Shown: positions 30,593 to 39,403 of the stretch, piece after piece
Position numbering within the stretch: position 1 is the first letter of the stretch
Layout: each line of letters starts with the position of its first letter
Assembly: GCA_025201705.1 (NCBI GenBank)
Contig: MU616637.1
Location: 1-39,933 of the forward strand
Origin: Dissophora ornata
Taxonomy: Eukaryota; Mortierellomycota; Mortierellomycetes; Mortierellales; Mortierellaceae
Direction of reading: 5' to 3'
DNA: 39,933 bases
Notes under the pieces: model-generated
Databases searched by the model: none
Told to the model about the DNA's origin: nothing
The model's input: only the letters and a program-made list of their open reading frames with translations
Made by a program: the position numbers and the translations under genes

Positions 30593-32336
30593 TCTCTTTC
30601 TGAGAGCCAAACATATACCATCAACCAACATTCGTGCGGTATCATCCGGACCCCGCTACAACTGTGGACGAATGGATGTTTTCAAAAGTCCCGGCTTTAC
30701 GCACGGTGGGTGTCTCGACACCTCTGGAACTATTCGTGCTTCGTTAACAATCCTAATATCCTTCAGACTTGGTCTTAGTCCAGTGGTACTGAATCTTCCT
30801 GCCATGGCGCTTATTTAAACATTTAAATGTGTTTCCTGTGTGTCTGTGCAAAATACCTCCACAGGATATCAAAACTACGGCTGGAGGATTCTCTCATATA
30901 CTCTGATGTTAATGAGCGGGAATCACATTGTTTTTTCTGAGCCATTGTACTTTAAGATGAAGAGCAGCTCGAGGAGCCTGAGAAGATGCATCTGTAGAAA
31001 GTCCCTTTGTGTAAAGTCGCACTATCCAGTACTGAGGGGTGTTATCTGCAATATTAATGATTTGGGGAACCTGCGGCACTTGTGGCTGCTTTATTACCAT
31101 TAGTCGAAAAGTTCGAAAGCCCTCCAATAACCCGTGTGTTGTGGACTGAATATTGATGCAAACTTGTGTCCTGCGTCTCGGTCATAAAATTGGCATCCTG
31201 GGATGCTAATAGTCCTGTTTTTCGTGCGTGCCATCGCTAGGAAGATATTCAACTGATTACTATCTGATTTCGGAAGCCAGGTGGCAAGTTTACTGCGGAT
31301 TCTGTGGATTGGCGAGTTAAGAATGTTAGGTGCGGTAGAGAAATGTCCATTGCATCGCAGCTCCACGGTTGTATTAGTATTTCGGTTGAGGAAACGATGA
31401 ACGTTTCCGCTCCACGTTTGGAGGGTCCTTGAAGAATAAAAAGCCACACATGTGCAGTGGACTATGCGGCACGATTCTCGCCACTAGCCGAAAGTCGCAT
31501 GCGCTTCAGCATTGTTTGAGTTGATATTATAATAGTTAATGATGTGGATTGAGGGAGTGTTATTCGAACGTATGAAGGACGCGAATATTACAACGTGGTT
31601 TGGGCGAAGGCGGAAGTCGAGGAATATAAGGTTGAGGGCAGCGACGTCTGCCGCGGATGCAGCCGAGGGCAAGTATGCTGAACGGACGGCGTGCTTCTGA
31701 CTCGCCAGGATATGATGGATAACGGTGATGAGATTGGCGCAACGATGCATATGGATGTTGGCAATAGTAGAGGTACAACAGTTCCAAGTGTAGCTGGGAA
31801 CCGCCTCAATAATGTCAACAACGGATCGGCGTTGGCGGTACTTCAGGGACCAATGTTAGGTTGCACATTTGAAGTAGGTCAGTAGGCCCACGGCTCCTAC
31901 ATCGGCACACGGATCAAGACGGGTTTCTCCATATAAGTAATATTAAAATATAAAGGTGACAAGTTCCCAACAACTTCGAGAACTACCAGGGGATCTCACA
32001 TCCATCGATCATGATGTCTTTGACACCTAGTGCCAATCTCCAGATCTTCCACAGTACAAGCCTGTACCTTGCGACCTGATCAGAAGGCTCTAAACCCATG
32101 AAGAGGCTGAAGGAAAGCGGTAGCGTGATTCGAAGAGACGCGCAAATGAAGACGAGGAGCGCGCTTGTGAATAGATGGCCGTGGTTTCCATGTGCCCGTA
32201 CTTCGATACAGAGCTTTGCGAGGCAAATATAGAAAGGCAGGGCAGGGTTTGGACACATGGACTAGACCCAAATTATTTTTTCGACAACAAAATGGATCCC
32301 AAAACACAATTCTCGCCATTTAATCCATCATCGACC
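30592..32336. repeat. Spacer 11-12, long form
   Basis: Long-form spacer that keeps the roughly 325-bp block deleted in the spacers on both sides of it (10-11 and 12-13). Its 3' flank has lost about 50 bases near 30630, so the downstream small frame lacks its usual opening. A loss occurs at about 31870, where TTGCACATTTGAAGTAGGTC replaces a longer stretch. No gene is called; antisense frames at 31484-31821 are not conserved as proteins. Confidence 0.7.
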
Positions 32337-33809
32337 ATGAACAAGATCAATCACCTCAACCTACCTGAGATCAGACTGTCGATAGCAGAGCACCTCAAGA
32401 AACCCGACCTTGTCCGCTGTCTTCGCGTTTGCAGGTCCTGGTACGATACATTTCTGCCTCTTGTATGGGAAAACGTATCCGTGGACAAGTCCCGCAGGGT
32501 TAGACTATCTCAAGATGCACTCAAGCCCGAGGTTCTGCACTCTCACAGCCACCTCATCAAGGATCTCCACATCGTTGACTGGCAAGAGAACTACCCCTTT
32601 GTCTTCCCTCGGATGCAGACGCTTGATTTCCATCTTTTCAATGGCAGAACGCCTTCTCAGGCAATATACCTGGCCCCATTAATCGAGCAGAACCAGTCTT
32701 TAGTCAAGTTAAACCTCTGGAAACTCGATATTGACATTGACTATCGGGTATGGGAAGTGCTTCTGAAACTTCCACATCTGAGAGAACTGAGCCTAGGAAT
32801 GTCCAGTATTCAAGAGGACGACATTGTCAGGTTCTGGACAATCTGCGAAAATCTAGAGAGTCTGATACTCGAGCACGTAACATTTCCTCAAGGGACCATC
32901 CACCATGCCTCAATGTGTTTCCAGAATATCCGGGAATTGATGATGTACGGTGTGTACGGCATGGAGCAGGAAGAGCAGTTCCGTTTTATATCTGCATGTC
33001 CGAACCTGGAGGACTTTACATGGAACAGCTGCCGTATTTTCAGCGTAGATATGGATTATGGCCTTGTGAACCACGGAGCTATGGGAGGATCATATTTTGG
33101 AGAGTTCGCCAAACAAGTTGCACGCAAGAGGTGGCCAAGACTGACGAGTTGGAAGAGGGATGGACAATGGACGGAAGAGGACACCTGCTTGATCATCGAG
33201 GGGATGCAGTGCGTTAAAAAGATCGAATTGGGCGACATGTTTAGCCCTCTCACCTCCCAGGCTCTACAGCGTCATTTCAACAACCTTGTGGAACTGCAGG
33301 TCGAAACCAGTAACGAGGCGGACTCCAAGTTGCTTCAGAATATCTTGTGTTCTTGTCCAGCATTGAAGATGCTCATTGGAGGTGGTGTTCTGGCCAAGGA
33401 TGTTGTAGAAGGAAAGCCGTGGGTTTGTCTATCGTTGGAGAGTTTGGGCATATGCTTCATGTTCAGCGATATGGAGCAGCACCTTCAGCCGTTGATCTTC
33501 GAGCGCCTGGCCAAACTAACGCGACTTGAACACCTTTACTCTCGGCCTGCCAGAGAGCTTTTTCAGGAAAAATACCCGGTTCCGCTGCAATTTCGTCTTC
33601 AGGGTGGTCTCGATGCTCTATCTAGTTTATGGCGGATGGTTTCTTTCACTACTAGACACAACAAGTCCTTGGGCGAGAATGAGCTACGTTGGATGTTAGT
33701 CCACTGGAAAGACCTCATTTCAGTCTCTGCAGACGTGGACATTGACGATGTTACGAAAATCGAGCTCAAAAATCTATTCAAATCCCGCGGTATCAAACTA
33801 ACGCGTTAA
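32337..33809 (+). CDS. F-box/LRR protein, copy 12 (intact, hybrid of subfamilies)
   Basis: Intact 490-residue copy from the conserved ATG. The frame stays open upstream to 32175, and an in-frame ATG at 32292 would add 15 residues. The F-box is INHLNLPEIRLSIAEHLKKP then LVRCLRVCRSWYDTFLPLVW; Arg and Tyr replace Trp and His at two usually conserved sites. The linker lacks the PSPSQ insertion (SRRVRLSQDALKPEV), as in copies 1-4, while the following PRMQTLDFHLFNGRTPSQ mixes features of both subfamilies and the rest follows the second. LRRs include LPHLRELSLGMSSIQEDDI, NLESLILEHV, IRELMMYGV, CPNLEDFTW and RWPRLTSWKRDGQW. The tail is DDVTKIELKNLFKSRGIKLTR. The mixed pattern suggests gene conversion or unequal crossing over. 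Confidence 0.85.
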   Translation: MNKINHLNLPEIRLSIAEHLKKPDLVRCLRVCRSWYDTFLPLVWENVSVDKSRRVRLSQDALKPEVLHSHSHLIKDLHIVDWQENYPFVFPRMQTLDFHLFNGRTPSQAIYLAPLIEQNQSLVKLNLWKLDIDIDYRVWEVLLKLPHLRELSLGMSSIQEDDIVRFWTICENLESLILEHVTFPQGTIHHASMCFQNIRELMMYGVYGMEQEEQFRFISACPNLEDFTWNSCRIFSVDMDYGLVNHGAMGGSYFGEFAKQVARKRWPRLTSWKRDGQWTEEDTCLIIEGMQCVKKIELGDMFSPLTSQALQRHFNNLVELQVETSNEADSKLLQNILCSCPALKMLIGGGVLAKDVVEGKPWVCLSLESLGICFMFSDMEQHLQPLIFERLAKLTRLEHLYSRPARELFQEKYPVPLQFRLQGGLDALSSLWRMVSFTTRHNKSLGENELRWMLVHWKDLISVSADVDIDDVTKIELKNLFKSRGIKLTR

Positions 33810-34906
33810 CTTGTTTTTGTAAATATATCTCTTTCCGAGAACCAAACATATGCCATCAACCAACGTTCGCGACGATCTAATAGACTGCAAATGAACATTT
33901 ATGGCGATGAAGGCTATCAACAACGGGAGCCATTTCTTGCTCCATCTCGCCGTATGATACCGACCCCACCACAACCATGGACGAATGGAGATATGCAAAA
34001 GTCCCAGATCAGTGCAGAGTGGGTGTCTCGACATCATTTGAACTATTTGTGCTTCGTCAACAGTCCTAAACTCCTTCGCACTGGTTTTAGTCGAATGGGA
34101 CTGAATCTTCATGCCATTGCACTTTATTCAAATATTCAAATGTTCTTCCTAAGCAACTGTGCAACAAAATGCCACCACAGGATATCAAAACCGCACCTGT
34201 AGGAGTCTTTCATATCCCCTGACGCCAGGGAGTAGATCCCACATTGTTTTTCTGAGCCATTGTACCTTAAGAAGAAGAGTAGCTCGAGGAGTTAAGGATG
34301 TAAGGTGTGGTTGAGAAATGTCCATTGCATCGCAACACCTTGGTTTTATGTAGTATTTGGGTTGAGGGGACGATAGACTTTTCCACTTAGGACATGTCCA
34401 CGTTGGGCGGATCCTTGAAGAAATCTGCGTATCTCAAGAGCCACGCATGTACAGAGGACTGAGCGGCACGATTCTCGCCATCAGCCGAAAGTAGCATGCG
34501 CTTTAACATTGTTTGAGTTGATATGTAGTTGATAATGTTGATTGAGGAGTGTAATTTGAATGTAGGAAGGACGCGAAGATTACAGTTTGGGTTGGGCGGA
34601 GGAGGAAGTGGAGGAATATAAGGTTGAGGGCAACCACGCCTATCGCGGTTGCAGCCGAGGGCAAGATGCTGGACGGACGACGTGCTTCTGACACACCAGG
34701 GTATGATGGGTAACGGCGATGCCATTGGCAAGTGGATGTATGTGGCTATGGGAGATGGTGGTGGTACGACGGGTCTAAGTGCAGCTGAGAACTGCCTCGA
34801 TAATGGCAACAAGGGATCGGTGTCAGTGGTACTTCAGGGATCAATGGTTTGTTGCAGATTTGATCTTGTCGTTGACGATATCACTGTCATCACGTCACGA
34901 AGTGTC

Positions 34907-35045
34907 AAAAATGAAGTGTCACTTTCCTCAACTGAAGTGTTGTTAGTGTTGTTTTTAAAAATGAAGTGTCACATTGCCTCTGCTGAAGTGTTGTTTTCAA
35001 AAATGAAGTGTCACCTTGCCTCAGCTGAAGTGTTGTTTTTTGTTT
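34907..35045 (+). repeat. Three tandem units of about 42-50 bases
   Basis: Each unit starts with AAAATGAAGTGTCAC (ATG at 34911, 34961 and 35003), continues with a CCTC-containing stretch, and ends with GCTGAAGTGTTGTTTT or similar. The first unit is longer by eight bases (TGTTAGTG). Confidence 0.75.
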
Positions 35046-35467
35046 TTTGAACCCTCAAATGTCCTCACTTTTCCTTCATTTTCCTACACCCACATGAGAT
35101 AGTGAACGTATCCGTTCTTGTATCTCTGGAAGCGTCAAAAATCGATGGTTGCGCATCAGAGGTCCTCGGAACACATATCATGGGAGAGTATCGAGGGGAT
35201 GGGGGAGAGAGAGAGGAGAGAAGAGGACAATGGGAGTGATGAAATGGAAAAGAGTATAGAAAAAGATTTAAAAAAAATCGTTTTGCTGCGTTTGGTTCTG
35301 CTAGTTAGAAATAGAATGACACTTCAATACTGCACTTCACGAAGCGTTGCTGATTTTTATGCTTTCGAAAGTATAAAAACTAGTAAGGTCTTCAGTGAAG
35401 AGGTGTCATTTTCTGATGAAGTGCTGTTTTTTTTACAAAAGTGAGTTGATTTTTACTCTTTTTTTGC

Positions 35468-35495
35468 AAATGACACTTCACATGAAGTGTCATTT
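35468..35495. repeat. Perfect 13-base inverted repeat, 2-base loop
   Basis: AAATGACACTTCA and its exact reverse complement are separated by CA. It could fold as a hairpin and is built from the same TGAAGTGTCA motif that is repeated across this insertion. Confidence 0.8.
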
Positions 35496-35788
35496 CGCTG
35501 TAGCCACAAAAAATTAAAGTGTCACCGATGACACCCCGTGAAATGCGCAATACGTATTTTAGGAATATCCTCGGTAGGCCCACGTCTCCTGCTTCGGCCC
35601 ACGGATCTAGACGGGATTTTTCATATAAGCGATAATATAATATAGAGGCGACAAGTACTCAACAACTTCGGGAACCAGCAGTGGATCTCACATCCGTCGA
35701 TAATGAGGTCTTTGACGCCTTGTGCGTATCCCCAGGTCTTCTTCAGTATAAGCGTGCACCTTGCGACCTGATCAGAAGACTCCAAACC

Positions 35789-36035
35789 AGTAATTATAAC
35801 CGGTGAAAAAAAATCTCGCCGGTGAATTTCACTGAAAATATATTCTTTACCGGTGAAATTCATCAGTGAAAAAACTTGACCAGCACCAGTGAAAAATATT
35901 GGATTCAGCAGCAGTGAAGTTGGTAGGTGAAAGGATTTGGATATCTAACTGGATTGTTCACCGGTGAAAGGATTTGGTCAATATTCACCAGTCAACTTTC
36001 GCCAGTCAACTTTCACCAGTCAACATTCCCAGACT
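35789..36035. mobile_element. 247-bp insertion flanked by 10-bp direct repeats
   Basis: Other spacers read AGAAGACTCCAAACCTATGAGGAAGC through this site. Here ACTCCAAACC appears at 35779-35788 and again at 36036-36045, with 247 unrelated bases between: a classic target-site duplication. The insert contains repeated CCGGTGAA motifs, a palindrome TTCACCGGTGAA at 35957-35968, two copies of GGTGAAAGGATTTGG (35926 and 35963), and three tandem 14-base units CCAGTCAACTTTC-like at 35987-36028. Its ends match for only three bases (AGT/ACT). A 9-11-bp duplication is typical of Mutator-like elements, so a tiny non-autonomous member is possible. It has no coding capacity. Confidence 0.75.
35987..36028 (+). 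repeat. Three tandem 14-base repeats
   Basis: Units at 35987-36000, 36001-36014 and 36015-36028 follow [A/G]CCAGTCAAC[T/A]TTC. They lie near the right end of the 247-bp insertion. Confidence 0.85.
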
Positions 36036-36128
36036 ACTCCAAACCTATGAAGAGGCTGAACGAAAGCGGTAGCGTGATTTGAAGAGACACGCAAATGAAC
36101 ATGAGGAGCGCACCTGCGAATAGGTGGC

Positions 36129-37514
36129 GTGGGTTTCCATGTGTCCTCTCTTGTGTGGAAAGAAGTGTCCGTGGACAAGCCCAGCTGGGCACAACCATCT
36201 CCATCTCAAGATTCGCTCACGCCAGAAGTTCTTCGCTCCCATCTCCACCTCATCAAGGATCTCTACATCGTTGACTGGCCAGAGAAATACCCCTTTGTCT
36301 TCCCTCGGATGCAAATGCTGAATTTCCGTTTTTCCCAAGACAAGCCTTCTCCAGCAAATTACCCAGCGCCGTTAATCGAGCGGAACCAGTCTTTAGTCAA
36401 GTTACACTTCTGGAACATCGATAAAGACATTGACTATCGGTTGTGGAAAGCGTTGCTGAAACTTCCACATCTGAGAGAATTGAGCCTAGGAATGTCCAGT
36501 ATACAAGAGGACGACATTGTTAGGTTCTGGACAATCTGCGAAAATCTAGAGAGTCTGATACTCGAGTACGTAAAATTTCCTCAAGGGACCACTCCCCATG
36601 CCTCAATGTGTTTCCGGAATATCAGGAAATTGAAGCTGTCCTCTGTGCGCGGTATGGAGGACGAAGATCAGTTCAGTTTAATCTCTGCATGTCCGAACCT
36701 GGAGGACTTTTCATGGTTCTGTTGCACTGTTTTACGCGTATATCCGGATACTGGTCTTCAGGACTACAGAGATATTGGAGGCCCTTATTTTACAGAGTTC
36801 GCCAAAGAAGTTGGGCGCAAGAGGTGGCCAAGACTGACAAGTTTGAGCATGAATGGACGATGGACGGAAGAGGATACGTGCCTGATCATTGAAGGGATGC
36901 AGCGCATTAAAAAGATAGATCTGTGCAGAACGTTTGGCCCTCATACCTTCCAAGCTCCGCAACGTCATTTCAACAAACTTGTGGAACTGCAGGTCGATAT
37001 CAGTAGCGAGGTGGCCTCGAGACTGCTTCAGAACATCATGTGTTCTTGTCCAGCATTGAAGATGCTCGACGGAGGCGGTGTTGTGGCCAAGGACGTTATA
37101 GAAGGGGAGCCCTGGGTTTGTCTATCGTTGGAGAGTTTGAGTATTTGCTTCATGTTTAGTGATACGGAGGAGAACCTTCAGCCGTTGATCTTCGAGCGCC
37201 TGGCCAAACTAACGCGACTTGAATACCTTTACTCTACGGCCCTCACAACGTATTTTAAGGAAAAATACCCGGTTCCGCTGCAGTTTCGTCTTCAGAGTGG
37301 TCTTGATGCGCTATCTGGCTTATGGCGGATGAGTTCATTCTCCTCTAGCCACAGCAGTAAGTCCTTGGGCGAGGATGAGCTACGGTGGATGTTGGTCCAC
37401 TGGAAAGAACTTGTATCGGTCTCTGCTGAAGTGGACATTGATAAGGATACGAAAATTGAGCTCAAGAATCTATTCAAATCCCGCGGTATCGAACTTTGCT
37501 TAACTTATCTGTAA
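36129..37514 (+). CDS. LRR protein, copy 13: F-box and start codon deleted
   Basis: The open frame begins at SLVWKEVSVDKPSWAQPSPS, i.e. at the last residues of the F-box, and is intact to TAA at 37512-37514. Upstream, the flank motif GGTTTCCATGTGTCCTC is fused directly to TCTTGTGTGGAAAGAAG; about 300 bases of leader, start codon and most of the F-box are lost. The frame has no ATG before 36309 (PRMQML), because 36129 is a GTG; an AUG-initiated product would have 401 residues and only LRRs. The body is close to copy 10 (LHFWNIDKDIDYRLWKALL). Odd residues include FQAPQRHFNKL and EENLQPLIF. An F-box-less LRR protein would not bind Skp1 and might compete for substrate; a pseudogene is equally possible. 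Confidence 0.62.
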   Translation: MGFHVSSLVWKEVSVDKPSWAQPSPSQDSLTPEVLRSHLHLIKDLYIVDWPEKYPFVFPRMQMLNFRFSQDKPSPANYPAPLIERNQSLVKLHFWNIDKDIDYRLWKALLKLPHLRELSLGMSSIQEDDIVRFWTICENLESLILEYVKFPQGTTPHASMCFRNIRKLKLSSVRGMEDEDQFSLISACPNLEDFSWFCCTVLRVYPDTGLQDYRDIGGPYFTEFAKEVGRKRWPRLTSLSMNGRWTEEDTCLIIEGMQRIKKIDLCRTFGPHTFQAPQRHFNKLVELQVDISSEVASRLLQNIMCSCPALKMLDGGGVVAKDVIEGEPWVCLSLESLSICFMFSDTEENLQPLIFERLAKLTRLEYLYSTALTTYFKEKYPVPLQFRLQSGLDALSGLWRMSSFSSSHSSKSLGEDELRWMLVHWKELVSVSAEVDIDKDTKIELKNLFKSRGIELCLTYL

Positions 37515-37519
37515 ATAAA
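37514..37519 (+). terminator. AATAAA signal at the end of copy 13
   Basis: Polyadenylation hexamer overlapping the last base of the TAA stop. Confidence 0.4.
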
Positions 37520-39403
37520 TCTGTTTCCGAGAACCGAACATTTGTACAGGAGCTATTTCTTACTCCCTAACGCGGTATTATCCCAACCCCACTACAATCA
37601 TGGACAAACGAAGATATGCGGAAATCCCGGGTCTGTGTAGAGTTGGTGTCTGGACGCTTCTCTAACTATTCCTCCTTCGTCTGCAATCTCAGACTCCTTC
37701 GGATTGGTCCTAACCGAGTTGGACTGAATATTCATGCCATAGCAATTTTTTTAAGCATTGAAATATGCTTCATAAGCAACTGAGCAACAAAATACCACCA
37801 CACGATATCGAAACCACAGCTGGAGGAGTTTCTCATAACGCTGATGTCAGGTAGCGGTACGTACATTGTTTTTTCTGAGGCATTGTACCTTAAGAAGGAG
37901 AGTAGCTCGAGGAGCCTAGGAACATGTATCCATAGAAAGTCCCTTTGTATAAAGTTAAACTATCCTGATTGAGGCGTACTATTTGCGACATAAATGATTT
38001 GCAGCACCTGTGGCACTCGTGGCTGGACCCTATTACCATGTCTAGTCCAAAAGTTCGAAAGTTGTCCTGTAGTCCGTGCAATGTGAACTGCATGGATGTG
38101 AAGTGGTGTCCTGCGTCTCGGCCATAAAAGTGGCATCTCGAGATGCTATTAGTTCTGACACGGTTTGCCAGAAATCTTGATTCTCACATGTACTGTCGCC
38201 AGAAAGATATTCAGTTGATTATAATCCGATTTCGGGAGCCACGCGACGAGGCTATTGATAATTCTGCGGATTGACGAGTTAAAAACGTTTGGTGTGGTGG
38301 AAAAATGTCCATTGTATCGCAGCTCCTCGGTTATATTAATATTTTGGGTTGAGGGGATGATGAACGTTTCCACCCAGGACATAGTCCACATTGAGCGGGT
38401 CCTTGAAGTAAATAACATGTCTCAAACGCCACGTATGTGCAGTGGACTGTGTGGTACTATTCTTGCCACTAGATGAAAGTCGCATGCGCTTTAGCATAGC
38501 GTGAGTTGATATATAGTTGATGATGGAGGTTGAGGGTGTGCAATTGGAACGAATGAAGGACGCGAAGATTTCAGCGCGGTTTGGGCGAAGGCGGAAGTAG
38601 AGAAAATAAGGTTGAGGGCGGCGACGCTACTGTGGATGCCGCCGCGGTCATGTATGCAGAACGGATCGCATACTGCCGCTCACCAGGGTATGATGGGCAA
38701 CGGCTATGACATTGGCGCAAGGATGCATGTGGCTATGGGGAAAGGTGGAAGTATGGCAAGTCTCAGTGTAACTGAGAACAGCCTCGATAATGGCTACAAC
38801 GGTTCGGCGTCCGTGGGACTTCAGGGATCAATGGTCGATTGCAGATTTGATCTTGTCATTGACGATATCGCGCATGATTTTCACGCCGCGAATTATATTT
38901 TCATGCGCAGCGTTCAGCATAGGAACATCGAAGTTGGTCAGTAGGCCCACGGCTCCTGCTTTGACCCACGGATCAAGACGGGATTCTTCATATAAATAAT
39001 AATAAAATATAAAAGCGATAAGCTTCGTGCCAACAACTTCAGGAACTAGAAGGGGATCTCACCTCCATCAATCATGATGGCTTTGTCGCCTAGTGCGGAT
39101 CTCCAGATCTTCAGAAGGCTCCAAACCGACGAGGAAGCTGAACGAAAGCTGCAGCGTGGTTCGAAGAGACACACATATGAAGATGAGAAGAGCACTTGCA
39201 AATAGGTGGCCCTGGTTTTCATTTGTCTTAAGTTAGATTGCGAGCTTTGCGAGTTGATTATGAGTCTGCATGAGGAGAAGCGGCTCGATGACTCAAATAT
39301 AAAAAATGCGGTGCATGGACCAGGCCCTTATTATTTTGTCGAAAACGAAATGGATCACAAAACGCCATTCCTTCCATTTAATCCATTACTTCTGCATTCG
39401 GCC
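37515..39403. repeat. Spacer 13-14, long form
   Basis: A nearly complete long-form spacer that keeps the roughly 325-bp block (about 37920-38275). The first part of the 3' flank is shortened near 37540, so the downstream small frame lacks its opening. The block 38612-38944 is open on the + strand, with GMMGNGYDIGARMHVAMGK, as in spacers 9-10 and 12-13; substitutions between copies are not biased to third positions. The promoter-proximal part runs to copy 14. No gene is called. Confidence 0.7.
39298..39304 (+). promoter_or_regulatory. TATA-like box of copy 14
   Basis: TATAAAA about 100 bases before the ATG at 39404, in the same context (GACTCAAATATAAAA) and spacing as upstream of copy 1. Confidence 0.4.

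Larger units (their letters stand above)
34885..35560. mobile_element. Insertion with repeated TGAAGTGTCA motifs (MITE-like)
   Basis: About 0.69 kb with no counterpart in other spacers; edges are approximate. TGAAGTGTCA occurs in + orientation at 34912, 34962, 35004 and 35483, and as TGACACTTCA at 35317 and 35471. The left part has three tandem units of about 42-50 bases, each AAAATGAAGTGTCAC plus a CTGAAGTGTTGTT-type end (34907-35045). The right part contains a perfect 13-base inverted repeat at 35468-35495. TGTCATC near 34885 and GATGACA at 35527 could be short terminal inverted repeats. A purine-rich tract lies at about 35185-35265. No transposase is seen, so a non-autonomous or decayed DNA element is the best guess; clear target duplications were not found. 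Confidence 0.6.
33810..36128. repeat. Spacer 12-13: longest spacer, with two insertions
   Basis: The short-form spacer (shared deletion at about 34291) continues normally to about 34884. Foreign-looking sequence fills about 34885-35560, and a second insertion occupies 35789-36035. Between and after them the usual motifs return (TTGACGCCTTGTGCG near 35710; TATGAAGAGGCTGAACG at 36046). The 3' end is cut short by the deletion that also removed the F-box of copy 13. A small frame with the conserved MNIYGDEGYQQREPF start lies at 33891-34202. Confidence 0.75.

Noticed and set aside
34907..35045. CRISPR-like array
   Set aside because: There are only three units, with similar rather than unique spacers, in a eukaryotic context. 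It is a small tandem repeat within an insertion.
36124..36321. Short overlapping frames inside the gene copies, in the +2 frame and antisense
   Set aside because: They recur at the same places because the genes are paralogous, and they are shadows of the well-supported F-box/LRR frame.
38612..38944. Recurring + strand frame in spacers with GNGxDIGARMHVAMGNG and NGSASVVLQGSMVGCRFDL
   Set aside because: It is open in units 9-10, 12-13 and 13-14 but broken in others. Comparing the 34.7 kb and 38.7 kb versions codon by codon gave changes at all three positions without third-position excess, so conservation is better explained by recent duplication.
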